NCBI GenBank assembly: GCA_018381425.1
Contig: JAGZRY010000004.1
Span: 1 to 29,415, forward strand
Source: Haemophilus parainfluenzae
GTDB taxonomy: Bacteria; Pseudomonadota; Gammaproteobacteria; Enterobacterales; Pasteurellaceae
Direction of reading: 5' to 3'
Length of the DNA: 29,415 bases
In this document: in pieces, positions 24,245 to 29,415 of the stretch
How positions within the stretch are numbered: the stretch's first letter is position 1
Layout: each line of letters begins with the position of its first letter
The notes under the pieces: generated by a model
Seen by the model: only the letters and a program-made list of their open reading frames with translations
Told to the model about the DNA's origin: nothing
Databases searched by the model: none
Position numbers and translations under genes: made by a program

Positions 24245-24470
24245 CGTGGATTACTCTCTGCTGTTCTACCGCTTGGCGTTCTATCTCAATCGTATCTTTC
24301 AAAGATTGATTAACTTGCTCTTGGCTTTTAATGGTTTGGGCTTGAGTTTGGTTTACAGCTCTTAAGTTATCAATAGTGTTTGACTGGTACCATAACCAAC
24401 CACCCAAGCCCAAAATCACAATCACCGATACGCTGATAATTGTTCCGGTGATTTTATTAATCCCAAACAT
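24132..24470 (-). CDS. Rz: Rz-like inner membrane spanin
   Basis: This is the inner-membrane spanin subunit. One N-terminal membrane segment (IISVSVIVILGLGGWLWY, about residues 11-28) is followed by a long periplasmic coiled coil rich in Gln, Glu and Lys (NQTQAQTIKSQEQVNQSL, about 40-95). It is 112 residues. ATG 24470 has GGAG 9 bases upstream and overlaps the lysozyme end by 49 bases. It pairs with the overlapping lipoprotein gene. Confidence 0.88.
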   Translation of the reverse strand: MFGINKITGTIISVSVIVILGLGGWLWYQSNTIDNLRAVNQTQAQTIKSQEQVNQSLKDTIEIERQAVEQQRVIHDEIKQASQDKIQVVRKIIKTQPCYSTRINDDAIERLH

Positions 24471-24964
24471 AAGGCTTTCTCCACGTTACGACGCTTGACT
24501 AAACCCGGCAGGACTTTACCCTGCGAGTACACCCAGCGGGGAAATTGATTACACATTAAATTAATATCACCTACGCGGGCGTACTTAAATAACGTGGCTT
24601 GTTTTAACTTCGAGCAACCGGCATTGAACGTAATTGATACCGCCGCTTCAAATGAGCCTTGCGGTAACTCTTTGCCGTTTGCCCAACGATTAACGCAGTT
24701 CTCGGCAATCTTGATGTTATCTTTCCAACGCTCCGCTATTTCTTCGTCCGATAATTTACGACCAAGCACTACGTCGTTTGTATTGCCGATTCCGTCGGTC
24801 CATACGTCAGCAGGACATTTATACGGTTCACGATAACAATCTTCCGCATTGCCGATAACCAGCAACCCAACTTTACCTGTGCGGATTTCGTCCGGATATT
24901 GAGCGAGGATAATTCCAGCGATGACAACCACACTGCATTTAGCTAACGTTTTAAGGTGCTTCAT
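24422..24964 (-). CDS. SAR endolysin, P1 Lyz-type lysozyme
   Basis: This is a muralytic enzyme of glycoside hydrolase family 24. The segment LLVIGNAEDCYREPYKCPAD followed by VWTDGIGNT closely resembles phage P1 Lyz. The catalytic triad is E41-C50-T56 (spacing E-8-C-5-T). An N-terminal weakly hydrophobic helix (CSVVVIAGIILA, residues 10-21) is a signal-arrest-release domain. Cysteines C10, C43 and C50 match the P1 set C13, C44 and C51 in position. P1 Lyz is held inactive by a C44-C51 disulfide and switched on when the SAR helix leaves the membrane. ATG 24964 has GGAAG upstream and overlaps the holin stop. Confidence 0.93.
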   Translation of the reverse strand: MKHLKTLAKCSVVVIAGIILAQYPDEIRTGKVGLLVIGNAEDCYREPYKCPADVWTDGIGNTNDVVLGRKLSDEEIAERWKDNIKIAENCVNRWANGKELPQGSFEAAVSITFNAGCSKLKQATLFKYARVGDINLMCNQFPRWVYSQGKVLPGLVKRRNVEKALCLGLIKSPEQLSAYR

Positions 24965-25182
24965 TTGATTAACTTCCCGCTTTTATCTCTCACGCCGGCT
25001 CGGATTTCTTCAAGCTCTAACATACGCTTTTTATATCTCGATTCTCGGATATAACCGCAGACCGTGACAAAAATACCAATTAATACCGCCCACTCGCTCA
25101 GAGTTAGCGCACCAATCAAGCCGGTTAGCCAGCCCCAAAACTGAGATTCAACGGGCATATCTTTAAATACTTGCATTCTCAT
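24961..25182 (-). CDS. Pinholin-like holin with a probable dual start
   Basis: This 73-residue protein depolarises the inner membrane and triggers the SAR endolysin. It has two membrane segments, FWGWLTGLIGALTL (about 15-28) and WAVLIGIFVTVCGYI (about 31-45), then a basic and charged C-terminal tail (RESRYKKRMLELEEIRAG). This layout is like phage 21 S. It begins Met-Arg-Met with two ribosome-binding sites: GAGG 7 bases before ATG 25182 and GGAG 8 bases before ATG 25176. That is the lambda S dual-start pattern, in which the longer form with one extra positive charge is an antiholin. It overlaps the lysozyme start by 4 bases. Confidence 0.86.
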   Translation of the reverse strand: MRMQVFKDMPVESQFWGWLTGLIGALTLSEWAVLIGIFVTVCGYIRESRYKKRMLELEEIRAGVRDKSGKLIK

Positions 25183-25224
25183 AGCTCCGCCTCGTGTTAC
25201 TTTGTTAAAAGCTGGTTCCGCGAG

Positions 25225-25260
25225 GTAATAAAAAACCCCGACCGGAAAACCGATCAGGGT
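25225..25260 (-). terminator. Late leader terminator tR'
   Basis: On the minus strand ACCCTGATCGG (25250-25260) pairs with CCGGTCGGGGT (25235-25245) around TTTT, followed by TTTTTATTACC. The pairing is full only on the minus strand because of G-U pairs. It lies about 45 bases after the predicted late start and before the holin gene, as lambda tR' does. Confidence 0.9.
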
Positions 25261-25313
25261 TATAAAATTCTACTTGGTAAACATCACTTACACGATGACC
25301 ACCATATATGCCA

Positions 25314-25343
25314 ATGATAGTGCAAGTATGCAGGGTATGTCAA
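25314..25343 (-). promoter_or_regulatory. Late promoter pR'
   Basis: On the minus strand a perfect -35 TTGACA (25338-25343) is 18 bases from TATCAT (25314-25319, 5 of 6 matches). The start would be near 25307. It overlaps the stop codon of the antiterminator gene, as the lambda late promoter follows Q, and is followed by a terminator. The 157 bases between Q and the holin contain only this promoter, a short leader and tR'. Confidence 0.8.
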
Positions 25344-25846
25344 TAAGTAATTTTTATATTTTTTGAATTTTGTACACCAGTTTTAAGAAGAACGAAACCA
25401 GTTACAAGAAGTTCGTGAATTATAGCTTTTGCTAGGCTAAGTTCTTTTTTGACATTTCTCTTAAATGTATCAATGCTCGGAACTCGAATATTTGATTTAC
25501 CCGCGTATGGTTGCATGCTAACCTCCCCGCTATTTTCGCGCAGCTTGACAGCAATCCTATTAATTGGATTTTTATTGACGTAATAAGAAAACATGATAAA
25601 ACGCAAAGTGCGGTCATTTTTCTCAAAGAACCGATCGACGATTTGGCTAATCATATAACCTGTTTCATCATCGCAGGTTTGTTCCCCTGGTTCGGCAGAT
25701 GCTACGCTTTGCATTAGCTTAGCAATGATATTAACCTGTGCTTTGTCTAATCGACCGGATCTCACCCACGCACCCCATTTAAACATCCATTCATCAACAA
25801 ATTCTTCCTGTTCCTCGGTTAGTTTTAATTCGCTAAATTTACGCAT
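25340..25846 (-). CDS. Q: Late gene antiterminator Q
   Basis: This protein of the phage antitermination Q family (Phage_antitermQ type) modifies RNA polymerase at the late promoter so it passes downstream terminators. The 168-residue protein contains FKWGAWVRSGRLDKAQ (about 22-37), a characteristic motif. DRTLRFIMFSYYVNKNPINR and a C-terminal helix-rich part (STFKRNVKKELSLAKAIIH-like, about 125-150) may bind DNA. ATG 25846 has AGAGGT upstream and overlaps the rusA stop by 8 bases. Its position directly before pR' and tR' strongly supports the role. Confidence 0.9.
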   Translation of the reverse strand: MRKFSELKLTEEQEEFVDEWMFKWGAWVRSGRLDKAQVNIIAKLMQSVASAEPGEQTCDDETGYMISQIVDRFFEKNDRTLRFIMFSYYVNKNPINRIAVKLRENSGEVSMQPYAGKSNIRVPSIDTFKRNVKKELSLAKAIIHELLVTGFVLLKTGVQNSKNIKITY

Positions 25847-26201
25847 CGATACCTCTAATTTTAATGATTGACTTACCTTTACTTACTACGCCTTTTTCCT
25901 CGATTGAGTATTTGCGGATGATTTTGCGGTTATCGTCTTTGATTAATCCGGCGCCGACCAAGCTATCAAAAATCCCTTTAGGTAAATTATCAAGGTCACG
26001 TGGGCGGTTGTCTGGGAAGTAGATTTCCATCTTGATTTCAACAGCGCTTTCAAATGGATCGAACTGCGAACAAACCTCAGTAGCAATGCGTTTAAATTCC
26101 CGACCTGCTTTTGATATGTAATGCTTACCTTGTCTTGTATGCTTCCAGTAGTGGTTCACGCTCGGCGGGTACGGCAGACAGATTTCAAGCCAATCACTCA
26201 T
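25839..26201 (-). CDS. rusA: RusA-like Holliday junction resolvase
   Basis: This is a dimeric endonuclease that cuts Holliday junctions. It is 120 residues, the family length. The N-terminus LPYPPSVNHYWKHTRQGKHY is the RusA signature. Catalytic acids D69 and D71 in RDLDNLPK and D90 in LIKDDN correspond to D70, D72 and D91 of E. coli RusA, and K75 is also kept. In lambdoid phages it lies in the nin region before Q, as here. ATG 26201 overlaps the upstream stop as ATGA. Confidence 0.95.
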   Translation of the reverse strand: MSDWLEICLPYPPSVNHYWKHTRQGKHYISKAGREFKRIATEVCSQFDPFESAVEIKMEIYFPDNRPRDLDNLPKGIFDSLVGAGLIKDDNRKIIRKYSIEEKGVVSKGKSIIKIRGIDA

Positions 26202-26482
26202 AGTTTTCCCTCACTGATTAAGACATCTTGAGTGCGAAACACGCCTTCCGCATGAGCTAACCGAACAAATTCATTGCCTAATTTTCGTGTTCTACGATCG
26301 CACTCATCATGACAAGCAGAACAAGCCCATGCGCCACGTTTATCATTCGGTTTTCGCCCTCCCCCATCATCCATACGATAATGAGCAAGCACTGTAGTCT
26401 CGGGGTTAAAATTACAAATGCCGGGCAAACGAACCATACATTCACGCCCCTTGGCTTCTTTCCGATAGTCTATTTTCCCCAT
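26198..26482 (-). CDS. YbcO-like nuclease (DUF1364)
   Basis: The 94-residue protein belongs to DUF1364, whose E. coli prophage member YbcO is a metal-dependent DNA nuclease. Conserved features are GRECMVRLPGICNFNPETTV, the AHYR segment, GGGRKPNDKRGAWACSACHD and ECDRRT. Cysteines and histidines likely bind zinc and form an HNH-like fold. I chose ATG 26482 with AGAGGTG upstream over the longer open frame to 26554, which overlaps the preceding stop and lacks conservation. The 68 bases before it hold an exact USS. Confidence 0.88.
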   Translation of the reverse strand: MGKIDYRKEAKGRECMVRLPGICNFNPETTVLAHYRMDDGGGRKPNDKRGAWACSACHDECDRRTRKLGNEFVRLAHAEGVFRTQDVLISEGKL

Positions 26483-26550
26483 ATTTTCACCTCTAAAATT
26501 GACCGCACTTTTTTTGTTTGAACTGTAAATTATTGGTTGATGGTTGCAGC

Positions 26551-27186
26551 TCAACCGCCAAACCCTATTAATTGATTAATCTTGTTATCCAGTGCCACTT
26601 CGTCTTCATAGATATTACAAAGCGTTTCGTTCCAGATGACGCCATACACCGTTTTATACACATCGTTGAATCGTTCCTGGCTCATATTCGCGAATGAGAT
26701 TGACCAACGCTCTTTAACGGTTCCGCCGTCTTGTGCCGGTTTGATGTCGTAAAATCCCGCTTTTTTCATCACATGATCGAGATACGCTTCAAGAGTTTTC
26801 ATGCCCTCATAATCTAATTTTGATTCGCGATTCGACCGCACTTTTGCCAGCACGCTATCTGCTATCGGTTTAGTTACATTCTGATACAGATTTTCATCGT
26901 TGGCCGCTACTGCGATTTCTCTTGCGACCGCCTGCGCTATCCATTCTTCCGCTTGGGTCAGCACGCTAAATTCAGGTTGCCAATATTCAAAACCTGCATC
27001 GAGTAGCGCGAAAAACTTCTTGTGATGTTGGTAATTCCGATTGTTACCGATGGGTGTAATTTTTACCGCACTTCCAACTGGCAACCCCTTGAGTAAATTG
27101 CGGTCGTAGTCTGTTTCCGCTACAACCGCACCATTCGCATATTTAACCGCGTGGATTACCGTTTTTTTCTGCTTTTGGCTCGCCAT
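26551..27186 (-). CDS. DUF1367 family phage protein
   Basis: This 211-residue protein of DUF1367 is found in lambdoid nin-like regions and its function is unknown. It begins with a short strand region (KKTVIHAVKYANGAVVAETD) and shows GNNRNYQHHKKFFALLDAGF and EERWSISFANMSQERFNDVY-type segments typical of the family. ATG 27186 has AGGTG 8 bases upstream and overlaps the methyltransferase by 31 bases. Its neighbours suggest a role in recombination or DNA metabolism. Confidence 0.85.
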   Translation of the reverse strand: MASQKQKKTVIHAVKYANGAVVAETDYDRNLLKGLPVGSAVKITPIGNNRNYQHHKKFFALLDAGFEYWQPEFSVLTQAEEWIAQAVAREIAVAANDENLYQNVTKPIADSVLAKVRSNRESKLDYEGMKTLEAYLDHVMKKAGFYDIKPAQDGGTVKERWSISFANMSQERFNDVYKTVYGVIWNETLCNIYEDEVALDNKINQLIGFGG

Positions 27187-27674
27187 TCGAGTTCACCTAA
27201 ATCATCGATGTGGACATGACGGATAACTTGCCCCATATTGCGGTGACGCGGGTCAAATATCGCTAAGTGATTACCACGGCAGACATCAGTCCATAACCCC
27301 GTTTGAGGACTTAAAAACTTAATGCGGCCACCAACAATAAAACGGATTTCCGTTGCTTTTTGGGTGATTAGCGAAAACCATTCCGTGCTAATATCGACCG
27401 GCAGTAACATCACTACTAAACAGTTATGATTTTCAAACAGTTCGATGGAACGCTTGATAAAACTTAACGGATCGCTAAACGGCGGATTAATGAAAATGCG
27501 CTCGTTTTGCAGTGGGTAAGTTAAGTAATCCATTTCAGGCGTTACATATCGCTCAAGTTTTGCGTTGTGCGGTAGTGCAGCGCCATCAATCGTGAAACCA
27601 AATTCGGCATGAACCGGGTTAAATAGTGAAAGTGATGTTGGATAGGTATCCTTATCAAATTTTTGCTCTGTCAT
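27156..27674 (-). CDS. Phage DNA N6-adenine methyltransferase (Dam-like)
   Basis: This is a compact phage adenine methyltransferase of the kind found in lambdoid replication regions. The catalytic NPPF motif lies at about residues 63-66 in RIFINPPFSDPLSFIK. SLFNPVHAEFGFTIDGAA and the phrase VMLLPVDISTEWFS before it are typical of the family. It modifies adenine using S-adenosylmethionine. The recognition site cannot be read from the sequence, though GATC is usual for this family. It starts at ATG 27674 and gives 172 residues. A TTG at 27692 in frame is less likely. It overlaps the DnaC-like gene by 4 bases. Confidence 0.87.
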   Translation of the reverse strand: MTEQKFDKDTYPTSLSLFNPVHAEFGFTIDGAALPHNAKLERYVTPEMDYLTYPLQNERIFINPPFSDPLSFIKRSIELFENHNCLVVMLLPVDISTEWFSLITQKATEIRFIVGGRIKFLSPQTGLWTDVCRGNHLAIFDPRHRNMGQVIRHVHIDDLGELEWRAKSRKKR

Positions 27675-28504
27675 TTTCTGTAACTCTCCCAATCAAATGC
27701 GATAATCGCCCCTTGTCCTTCCATCATCCTATCTAATACTCGTTCACCGATATAAATCCCCAGTTCTTGCTCAGATAAATTACTGATTAAAATCGTGGGT
27801 TTCATTTGCTCATAACGAGTATTGATAATTTCAAATAAAATGATTTTTTCCGCTTCTGAGCCGAACTGAACACCAATTTCGTCAATAATCAGCAAATCTT
27901 TGTCCGTGTAGGTTTTAATTGTCCGTTCTTCGCTAATTTGACTATCTCTGCTCCAAGAGTTTTTGATATCACGAGCAATACGCAATGCGGTTGAGATCAA
28001 TACTTTGGCTTGATGATTTTCGATAATGCTATTAGCAATCGCACAAGCTAAATGATTTTTACCTGTACCTGGTTTACCACAAAACACTAGCCCACCACCT
28101 TTCGCCAAACGGTCAAGCCATTTATCCGCATAGCGTGTCGCATAGGCTAAAGCTTTTTTAGCACCATCATTCACAGGCTCATAATTACTCAAGCTGCAAT
28201 GGGCAAAACGCATTGGGATATTTGATAATGTTTTCAAACGCAAAATTTCGCTTTGATTTTCTGCTTGAATCTCTTTTTTCAACGTTGTAATTTTCTCTGC
28301 GGTACAATGTGGGCAAGCCGTCTTAAACGTATATGTTCGATTCATTAACTGATTCGTACTTTCGTGATAAGCGTATTCGCCATGGTTAGAATTTGTCTCA
28401 CAAATACCACGCTTAGCCGTTGGCTCTTGCTGAATTTTCTCAACACTCAACAACGTCTGTTCCAATTTTGCTAACTCAGCTTGTAATTCGGTTAATTTAG
28501 CCAT
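27671..28504 (-). CDS. DnaC-like helicase loader
   Basis: This AAA+ ATPase probably loads the host DnaB helicase at the phage origin, in the role of lambda P. The 277-residue protein has a Walker A GKPGTGKN at about 143-150, identical in form to E. coli DnaC, and a Walker B DLLIIDEIG at about 207. An arginine region (LDRMM, near the C-terminus) is also present. The N-terminal third has paired Cys/His (CETNSNHG and CPHC), a likely zinc site, and a helical coiled start. ATG 28504 overlaps the O-like stop by 8 bases. Confidence 0.92.
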   Translation of the reverse strand: MAKLTELQAELAKLEQTLLSVEKIQQEPTAKRGICETNSNHGEYAYHESTNQLMNRTYTFKTACPHCTAEKITTLKKEIQAENQSEILRLKTLSNIPMRFAHCSLSNYEPVNDGAKKALAYATRYADKWLDRLAKGGGLVFCGKPGTGKNHLACAIANSIIENHQAKVLISTALRIARDIKNSWSRDSQISEERTIKTYTDKDLLIIDEIGVQFGSEAEKIILFEIINTRYEQMKPTILISNLSEQELGIYIGERVLDRMMEGQGAIIAFDWESYRK

Positions 28505-29309
28505 TTTGTTGTTCCATCGCCTCTACCGCATCGGCATAAAAATCAGGGATTGTTTCAGTGTATTTACGCTCTTGAAAGCCTGTGTGGGAATTGGGTTTAT
28601 TGGGATTTACTGGAGAATAATTTTTAATTTCAAATAACCCAGTCCAAGTATTACCAATCGAACGTTCCAGTACTGCAATCGCTTTTTGCGGATCACCACC
28701 ACTGAATTTTTCTAAATCACTCAAACACTTCTCAAGCGTTTCTTCGGTTTTAATCTCCGCACGTTTCGCTTTTCGCATTCGGCAATAAGCAATCCAAGTT
28801 TTACGATCAACATACTCAGGCAAATCTACCGTTTCGGGATTAAGCGCAGATACTTTTTTCGGTTTTTTCGCACCGTCCGTATTATTGATAGGTTCATTAA
28901 TAGGATCATTAATAGTATCTTGATAGGATCGGTGGACAATTTGACTACCCTGGGTGGACAATTTGACTACCCTGGGTGGACAATTTGACTGGTCTGTGTG
29001 GACAATTTGACTACCCGACAAATTGTCAGGGGCGACATTTTGACTAGACCCTAAATAGAAAATGAGTTGGTATAGAGATGATTTATTTCCTGTACCTTTT
29101 CTCAGTGTTTTTACAAAACCAAGTTCTTCTAATTTCTCAATTACACGTTGAATAGTTTTTATTGATACTCCTGCTTGTCTTGCCAAAGTTGGCTGACTTG
29201 GATAACAGCAATCTTTTTCATCGGCATAGTTAGCCATTAAAATAAATACAAGTTTGAGATTACCTGATAACGGAATTTCAACTGCTTTCGCTACTGCATT
29301 AAAACTCAT
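28497..29309 (-). CDS. O-like replication initiator protein
   Basis: This 270-residue protein should bind the origin iterons inside its own gene and recruit the helicase loader. The N-terminal 90 residues form a winged helix-turn-helix (TLARQAGVSIKTIQRVIEKL). A low-complexity middle is encoded by the origin repeats (SGSQIVHTDQSNCPP then DTINDPINEPINN). The C-terminal domain (RKTWIAYCRMRKAKRAEIKT) would contact the loader. I chose ATG 29309 because it overlaps the upstream stop as ATGA and starts MSFNAVAKAVEIPLSG. The longer open frame to 29384 runs over the end of another gene. Confidence 0.9.
   Translation of the reverse strand: MSFNAVAKAVEIPLSGNLKLVFILMANYADEKDCCYPSQPTLARQAGVSIKTIQRVIEKLEELGFVKTLRKGTGNKSSLYQLIFYLGSSQNVAPDNLSGSQIVHTDQSNCPPRVVKLSTQGSQIVHRSYQDTINDPINEPINNTDGAKKPKKVSALNPETVDLPEYVDRKTWIAYCRMRKAKRAEIKTEETLEKCLSDLEKFSGGDPQKAIAVLERSIGNTWTGLFEIKNYSPVNPNKPNSHTGFQERKYTETIPDFYADAVEAMEQQNG
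28884..28930. repeat. AT-rich 12-bp direct repeats, probable DNA-unwinding element
   Basis: Four consecutive units lie at 28884-28895, 28896-28907, 28908-28919 and 28920-28930, resembling ATTAATAGGATC; the last unit lacks one base. They directly abut the iteron array on its 3' side in the direction of the O-like gene, as the AT-rich part of lambda ori does. They encode INDPINEPINN-like sequence. Confidence 0.78.
28931..29018. repeat. Replication origin iterons, four tandem 22-bp repeats
   Basis: Copies are at 28931-28952, 28953-28974, 28975-28996 and 28997-29018, each containing GGACAATTTGACT. The first two are identical; the other two differ at three positions each. An inverted copy of the core (CAAATTGTC) lies at 29019-29027 and a near-copy (GACATTTTGACT) at 29034-29045. 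Since 22 is not a multiple of three, the repeats are read in all three frames, which points to a DNA-binding function. Lambda has four iterons at the same place in its O gene. Confidence 0.88.
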
Positions 29310-29415
29310 AACCCCACCACCTTCTCTTGTATAAATTTGCCGTCCCACGTTGCTTTCATCGGCAACAACCCTTTTGCGTACCACTCATAGAGTTTCGCAG
29401 CGCCTTTTTTAAGTA
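29306..29415 (-). CDS. C-terminal end of an upstream phage gene (cut by window edge)
   Basis: About 35 residues are visible, including KGAAKLYEWYAKGLLPMKAT and DGKFIQEKVV, ending at TGA 29306-29308. The stop overlaps the O-like start codon as ATGA, a sign of a co-translated operon. I do not recognise the family; the position before O suggests an early or cII-region gene, but this is inference. Confidence 0.6.
   Translation of the reverse strand, partial: LKKGAAKLYEWYAKGLLPMKATWDGKFIQEKVVGL

Noticed and set aside
28884..29018. Possible CRISPR array
   Set aside because: The repeats are directly tandem with no spacers, lie inside a coding gene and fit an iteron origin.
29310..29384. Longer N-terminus of the O-like protein from 29384
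   Set aside because: The region is the 3' end of another gene in a different frame, and ATG 29309 overlaps its stop as ATGA, which is the usual operon arrangement.

Overview
The window is the late and replication half of a lambda-like siphophage prophage integrated beside the chromosomal uvrB gene of a Pasteurellaceae bacterium, most likely Haemophilus. The host assignment rests on the UvrB sequence and on 14 exact copies of the Haemophilus-type DNA uptake sequence AAGTGCGGT or its complement. The order Nu1-A-W-B-(C/E)-D-FII-Z-U-V-G/T-H-M-L-K-I-J is that of phage lambda, and J, U, L, K and G/T are recognisable from their sequence.

Layout, left to right: 1-766 is the N-terminal part of uvrB on the minus strand. 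767-1143 is the host/prophage border, with no convincing gene; it probably holds an attachment site. 1144-14321 is the tail operon. 14434-16350 holds the tail tube and the tail-completion and joining genes. 16331-20458 encodes the head. 21141-23737 encodes terminase, with a probable cos site at about 23799-23840. 23936-25182 is the lysis cassette (pinholin, P1-type SAR endolysin, Rz/Rz1 spanins). 25225-25846 is the late control region (terminator tR', late promoter pR', antiterminator Q). 25839-27674 carries accessory recombination and modification genes (RusA, YbcO-like nuclease, DUF1367, a Dam-like methyltransferase). 27671-29309 holds a DnaC-like helicase loader and an O-like initiator with its origin inside the gene. 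The immunity region and integrase should lie beyond position 29415. All phage genes are on the minus strand.

How it works together: the O-like initiator would bind the four 22-bp iterons inside its own gene and melt the adjacent AT-rich 12-bp repeats, and the DnaC-like protein would load the host helicase. Q acting at pR' would carry RNA polymerase through tR' and through many further terminators that interrupt the roughly 24 kb late operon. Several of those terminators close small AT-rich cassettes (morons) inserted between essential tail or head genes. One cassette has a perfect CRP-site core upstream, and another has a C8 tract at its predicted transcription start.

The most striking points are: (1) an in-frame TAA at codon 9 of the major tail tube gene, which should make the phage defective unless suppressed; (2) a complete programmed -1 frameshift signal (A AAA AAC plus a 7-bp stem) joining tail chaperones G and T; (3) the lambda-style origin of iterons and AT-rich repeats; (4) a dual-start pinholin paired with a P1-Lyz-type disulfide-switched endolysin; (5) the CRP-site and homopolymer-tract moron promoters. 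All coordinates and motif matches were read by eye; no database search was run.
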